Source: Streptomyces sp. HD (GTDB lineage Bacteria > Actinomycetota > Actinomycetes > Streptomycetales > Streptomycetaceae). Taken from it: DNA of 41,374 nucleotides. The notes under the pieces were generated by a model. That model saw nothing but the letters and a program-made list of their open reading frames with translations, had not been told where the DNA came from and ran no database searches. The stretch spans positions 1 to 41,374 of the forward strand of contig NZ_JAQMYP010000072.1 of the NCBI RefSeq assembly GCF_028369295.1, read 5' to 3'. The position numbers and the translations under genes were made by a program. Below are positions 19,301 through 25,300 of the stretch, piece after piece (positions within the stretch are counted from its first letter, which is position 1; each line of letters opens with the position of its first letter).

Positions 19301-22300
19301 CCCGGTGGGCCGAGTGCGAACGCGCACTGGCGCCGTACACCGACGTCTCCCTCACCGCAGCGGTGCGCGAGGGCACCGCGCTGGACCGGGTGGACATCGT
19401 CCAGCCGGCGCTGTTCGCGGTCATGGTGTCGCTGGCCGCCCTGTGGCGCTCGCACGGAGTGCGGCCCGCCGCGGTCATCGGGCACTCCCAGGGTGAGATC
19501 GCCGCGGCCTGCGTGGCCGGGGCACTGTCCCTGGACGACGCCGCCCGGGTGGTCGCGCTGCGCGCCAAGGCGCTCGGCGCGCTGGCGGGCGACGGTGGGA
19601 TGGTATCGGTCGCCGTACCCCTGGCCGAGGCCGAACGGTGGCTGCCGCGCTGGGAGGGCAGGCTGTCGGTGGCCGCCGTGAACGGGCCGTCCGCGGTGGT
19701 CGTCTCCGGTGAGCCGGAGGCACTGGACGAACTCCTGGCGCACGCCGGTCAGCAGGACGTCAGGGCCCGTCGTATCGAGGTGGACTACGCCTCGCACTCG
19801 GCGCAGGTGGCCCGGATCGAGGACGAGATCCGCAGCGTGCTCGCCGGTATCGAGCCGCGGCCGTCGGACATCCCGTTCTTCTCCACCGTCACCGCCCAGT
19901 GGCAGGACACCACCGAACTGGACGCCGGGTACTGGTACCGCAACCTGCGCGAGCCCGTACTGCTCGACCAGTCCGTCAGCGCGCTGATCGAGCAGGGTTA
20001 CCACGTCTTCGTCGAGGTCAGCCCGCACCCGGTCCTCGGTGCCGGGATCAGCGAGATCGGCGAGGCCGTCGGCACGGAGCCAGTGGTGACCGGGACGCTG
20101 CGCCGCAACCAAGGCGGACTCACGCGGATGCGTGCCTCGCTCGCCGAACTGTGGGTGCACGGCGTCGCGGTGGACTGGACGGCCGCCTTCACCGGCCACC
20201 CGGCCCCGCCGGTGCCGCTGCCCACGTACGCCTTCCAGCGCGACCGCTACTGGCCGCCGAACCGTCCGGCCGCCTCGGATCCGGTGGACGAGGGCTTCTG
20301 GCGGGCCGTGGAACAGCAGGACCTGCCCGCCCTGGCCGGCACGCTGAACCTCACCGACGACCAGCCGCTGCGCGACCTGGTGCCCGCGCTTTCGGCCTGG
20401 CGGCGCGGCCGCAGGGAACAGAGCGTGCTCGACTCCTGGCGCTACCGCATCGTCTGGAAGCAACTGCCGGAACGGTCCGGTGCCGAACTGCCCGGCACCT
20501 GGCTGCTGGTACGGCCCGCCGGCGCCGAGGACGACCCGGTGGTCGTCGCCGCGATGCGCGCGGTCACCGAGGCGGCGCAGAACACCGCGGTGGTCACCGT
20601 GGGCAGCGGCGACGACCCGCAGACCCTGGCGGCCGCGATCCGGGACGCGCTCGGCGGAGCCGTCCCGGCCGCAGTGGTCTCGCTGACCGGTACCGATGCC
20701 TCCGCGCATCCGGAACGGCCGGTCGTCCCCCTCGGCACCGCCCTCACCGTCGTGGTGCTGCAAGCACTCCTCGCTGCGGGAGTCGAGGCGCCGCTGTGGT
20801 GTCTCACTCGCGGCGCGGTCGCCACCGCCGACGACAGCGACGGCCCGGCGAGCCCGCTCCAGGCGGCCGTGTGGGCGCTGGGCCGGATCGCGGCCGTGGA
20901 GTCACCGCAGACCTGGGGAGGCCTCGTCGACCTCCCCGACACCTTCGACGACCGCACGACGCAGCGGCTCGTGTCCGTCCTCGCCGGTTTGGACGGCGAG
21001 GACCAGGTGGCGCTGCGTCCCTCCGGAACCTTCGGCCGCAGGCTGGTACGCATCGCCCCCGGCAGCGCGGCCGGCGAGGGCTGGACCCCCCGCGGCACCG
21101 TGCTGGTGACCGGCGGCACCGGCGCGCTCGGCGGGCGCGTCGCCCGCTGGCTGGCCCGCGAGGGCGCCGAGCACATCGTGCTCACCAGCCGCCGTGGCGC
21201 GTCCGCCCCCGGAGTGGACGACCTCGTCGACGAGCTGACGGAAATCGGCGCCAGGGTGAGCGTGCTCTCCTGCGACCTCGCCGTGCCCGCCGAGGCGGCC
21301 GCCCTGGTCGCCGGGATCCAGCGGGACGGCGACCGGATCGGCGCCGTGATCCACACCGCCGGCGCAGGCGGACTCGGACCGCTCGTCGACGCCCACCTCG
21401 ACGACATGGACCTGGCCATGGCCGGCAAGGTGGCCGGCATCGAGAACCTTGAGGCCGCGCTCGACCCCGGCCAACTCGACGTAGTCGTCTACTTCTCCTC
21501 CATCAGCGCCTCGTGGGGCGCCGGCGACCACGGAATCTACGCGGCGGCCAACGCCGTCCTCGATGCCCGCGCGGAAGCCCGGCACGCGACCGGCGTCCGC
21601 ACCGTGTCGGTGGCCTGGGCCCCGTGGGGCGGCGGCGGAATGATCGACGACCCGGTCGTCGGCGCCACCCTGGCCCGCATGGGTCTGCCCCTCGTCGACC
21701 CGGACCTCGCGATCAGCGGGCTCGCCCGGGTACTCGCCGAAGGGGAGGAATCGCTCCTTCTCGTGGACGTCGACTGGAGCCGCTTCGTACCGCAGTTCAC
21801 CCTTCGCCGCCCCAGCCGTCTGCTGGACGAGCTGCCCGAGGCACGCACCGAGACGCTCGACGCGGCACCCGCCGCGTCCGGCGGCCAGTCCGCGCTGGCC
21901 CGTCGGCTCGCCGGACTGACCGGTGGCAAGCGGGCGACGGCACTGCGTGATCTGGTGCGCGAACACGTCGCCGCGGTGCTCGGCCACGGCGACGCACAGT
22001 CCGTGGACCCCACCCGCGCCCTGCGCGACCTCGGATTCGACTCGCTGACCGCGGTCGAGCTGAGGGACCGTCTGAGCACGGTGGCCGGGGTCCGGCTGCC
22101 GGCCACCATGGTCTTCGACCACCCGACCATCGACGCGTTGGCAGAGTTCCTGTCCCGCAGCGTGGACGGCGAGAAGCCCGCCGAGACGCCCGAACAGGTC
22201 GTCGTCCAGGTCGATCAGGACGAACCGGTCGCCATCGTGGCCATGGCCTGCCGCTACCCCGGCGGCATCACCTCCGCCGAGGAGCTGTGGCAGGCCGTCC

Positions 22301-25300
22301 GCGACGAGGCGGACATGATCGCCCCGTTCCCCGGCGACCGGGGCTGGCCGCTCGACCGCCTCCTCGACAGCGACCCCGATCAGCAGGGTTCCAGCTACGT
22401 CAACCACGGCGGGTTCCTGCACGACGCCGCCCAGTTCGACCCCGGCTTCTTCGGCATCTCCCCCCGCGAGGCCCAGGCCATGGACCCGCAGCACCGGCTG
22501 CTGCTGGAAACGACCTGGGAGGCCCTGGAGCGCGCGGGCATCGCCCCGAAGTCGCTGCACGGCAGCCGGACCGGGGTGTACGTCGGCATGACCGACCAGG
22601 CGTACGGCACCCGGCTGCGCGGCTCCACGGACGGCATGGAGGGCTACCTGGTCAGCGCCTCCTCCAACGTCGCCTCCGGCAGGATCTCGTACTCGCTCGG
22701 ATTCCAGGGCCCCGCGCTCACCGTGGACACGGCCTGCTCGTCCTCGCTGGTGGCGCTGCACCTGGCGGCGCAGGCGCTGCGCAACGGCGAGTGCGACCTG
22801 GCGGTCGCGGGCGGTGCCACCGTCATGCCGGATCCCACCTCCTTCGTGGCCTTCAGCCGGCAGCGGGGACTGGCCGCCGACGGCCGCTGCAAGCCGTTCG
22901 CCGCCGCCGCGGACGGGTTCTCCCTCGGTGAGGGCGCCGGTGTGCTGCTGGTGGAGCGGCTGTCCGACGCACGCCGCAACGGCCACCCGGTGCTGGCGCT
23001 GGTCCGCGGCTCCGCCGTGAACCAGGACGGCGCCTCCAACGGGCTCACCGCGCCCAACGGCCCCGCCCAGGAGCGCGTCATCCGGCAGGCGCTGGTCAAC
23101 GCCGGGCTGTCCACGGCCGGCGTCGACGTCGTCGAGGCGCACGGCACGGGCACCACGCTCGGCGACCCGATCGAGGCCCAGGCCCTGCTGGCCACCTACG
23201 GCCAGGGACGCCCGGACGGGCGCCCGCTGTGGCTGGGCTCGGTCAAGTCGAACATCGGGCACAGCCAGGCCGCCGCCGGTGCGGCCGGCATCATCAAGAT
23301 GGTGCAGGCCATGCGGCACGAAGTGATGCCGCGCACCCTGCACGTGGACGCCCCGAGCCCGCACGTCGACTGGACCTCCGGCGCGGTGGAACTGCTCGTC
23401 CAGGCCCGGCCCTGGACCCGCGACGACGAACCGCGCCGCGCGGCGGTCTCCGGGTTCGGCATCAGCGGCACCAACGCGCACATCATCCTGGAGGAGGCGC
23501 CGGCCGAGTCCCCGCAGGAGGCACCGGACGAGCCGGATCCGATGCGTGCCGGGACCGGCGTACCCGTTCCGCTCGTCCTCTCCGCCCGCACCCGGGAGGC
23601 CCTGCCCGACCAGGCGGCCCGCCTCGCCGCCCTCCTCGACAGCGACACCGTCACCGTCACCGACCTCGCCCACTCCCTCGCCACCACCCGCAGCGTCCTG
23701 GACCGCGCGGCGGTCGTCGTCGCCGCGGACGTGGACGAGCTGCGGCGGAGCCTGGCCGGCCTGGACGACTCGTCGACGGGCGCCGTCGCCGAGGAACGCG
23801 CCGACGGCGGCCTCGCCTTCCTCTTCACCGGGCAGGGCGCCCAACGGGCCGGGATGGGCCGCGAGCTGTACGCCGCGTTCCCGGCCTTCGCCGCCGCCTT
23901 CGACGAGGTGTGCGACGAGCTCGACCGGCATCTGCCGCGCCCCCTGCGCCCGGTCGTCTTCGCCGAACCCGGCACGCCGGAGGCCGAGCTCATCGACCAG
24001 ACCCTCTACACCCAGACCGCGCTGTTCGCCGTGGAAGTGGCGCTGTTCCGGCTGCTGGAGCACTGGGGCGTACGGCCCGACGCGGTGCTCGGGCACTCGA
24101 TCGGCGAACTCGCCGCCGCGCACGCGGCCGGGGTCTGGTCGGTCGGCGACGCCGCCCGAGTGGTCACCGCCCGCGCCCGGCTGATGCAGGAACTGCCCGA
24201 GGGCGGCGCGATGCTGTCCGTCGCCGCGGCCGAGGAGGACGTGGCCGCGCTGCTCGGCGACGCGTTCGCCGAGGTCGCCGTAGCGGCCGTCAACGGCCCG
24301 GCGGCCACGGTGCTGTCCGGTGCCGAGGAGGCCGTCACGGCCGCGGGCGCACGGCTCGCCGAGGCCGGGCTGCGCACGAAGCGGCTCACCGTGAGCCACG
24401 CCTTCCACTCGCCTCTGATGGAACCGATGCTCGACGCCTACGAGCGCGAACTGGCCGCCGTCTCCTTCGCCGAGCCGGAACTGCCCGTCATCTCCAACGT
24501 CACCGGCGAGACCGCCACCCCCGGGCAGCTGTGCGACCCGGCGTACTGGACTCGGCAGGTACGGCAGCCGGTGCGGTTCGCGGACGGGGTGCGGAGCCTG
24601 CTCGACGAGGGCGTGACGACGTTCCTGGAGCTGGGCCCCGACGGCGTACTGACCGCCATGGCGCAGGAGTCGGCCGCCGCCCGCGCCACCGGCATCGCCA
24701 CCCAGCGCCGGGACCGTGACCAGGTACGAACCCTGCTCACGGCGCTCGGCAGGCTGCACGCACGGACCGAACGCGTCGACTGGCCGGCGTTCTTCCGCGG
24801 CACCGGGGCACGCCGGGTCGACCTGCCCACCTACGCCTTCCAGCACCGGCACTACTGGCTCGACGCGCCCACCGGGGGCGCCGAGGCACTGGCCGGCGCG
24901 GGGCTGGCGGCCGCCGGGCACCCGCTGCTCACCGCCTCCACACCGCTGCCCGAGACGGGCGGCTCCCTGTTCACCGGCAGCCTGCCCGGCACCCACGAGG
25001 CCCGGCCGCTGTCCGGCGGGGACGTCCTGGACCTGGTGCTGTGGGCGGGCGACGGCCTCGACTGCGACCGGATCACCGCGCTCGACCTCGACACGGCGGC
25101 GCACGGCGGCCCGCAGGCACCGCTGCAACTGGTCGTGACGGCCTCCGACGAGAACGGCGACCGGGACTTCGCCCTCCACGTGGGTGCCCCGGGCCAAGCC
25201 GCTGGGGACTCCTGGACCCGGGTCGCGGCCGGCACGCTCGGCCGGGCACCCGCCCGGCCCGCCCCCGACGCGGCTCCCGGCTCCGCCGACTGGCCACCCG

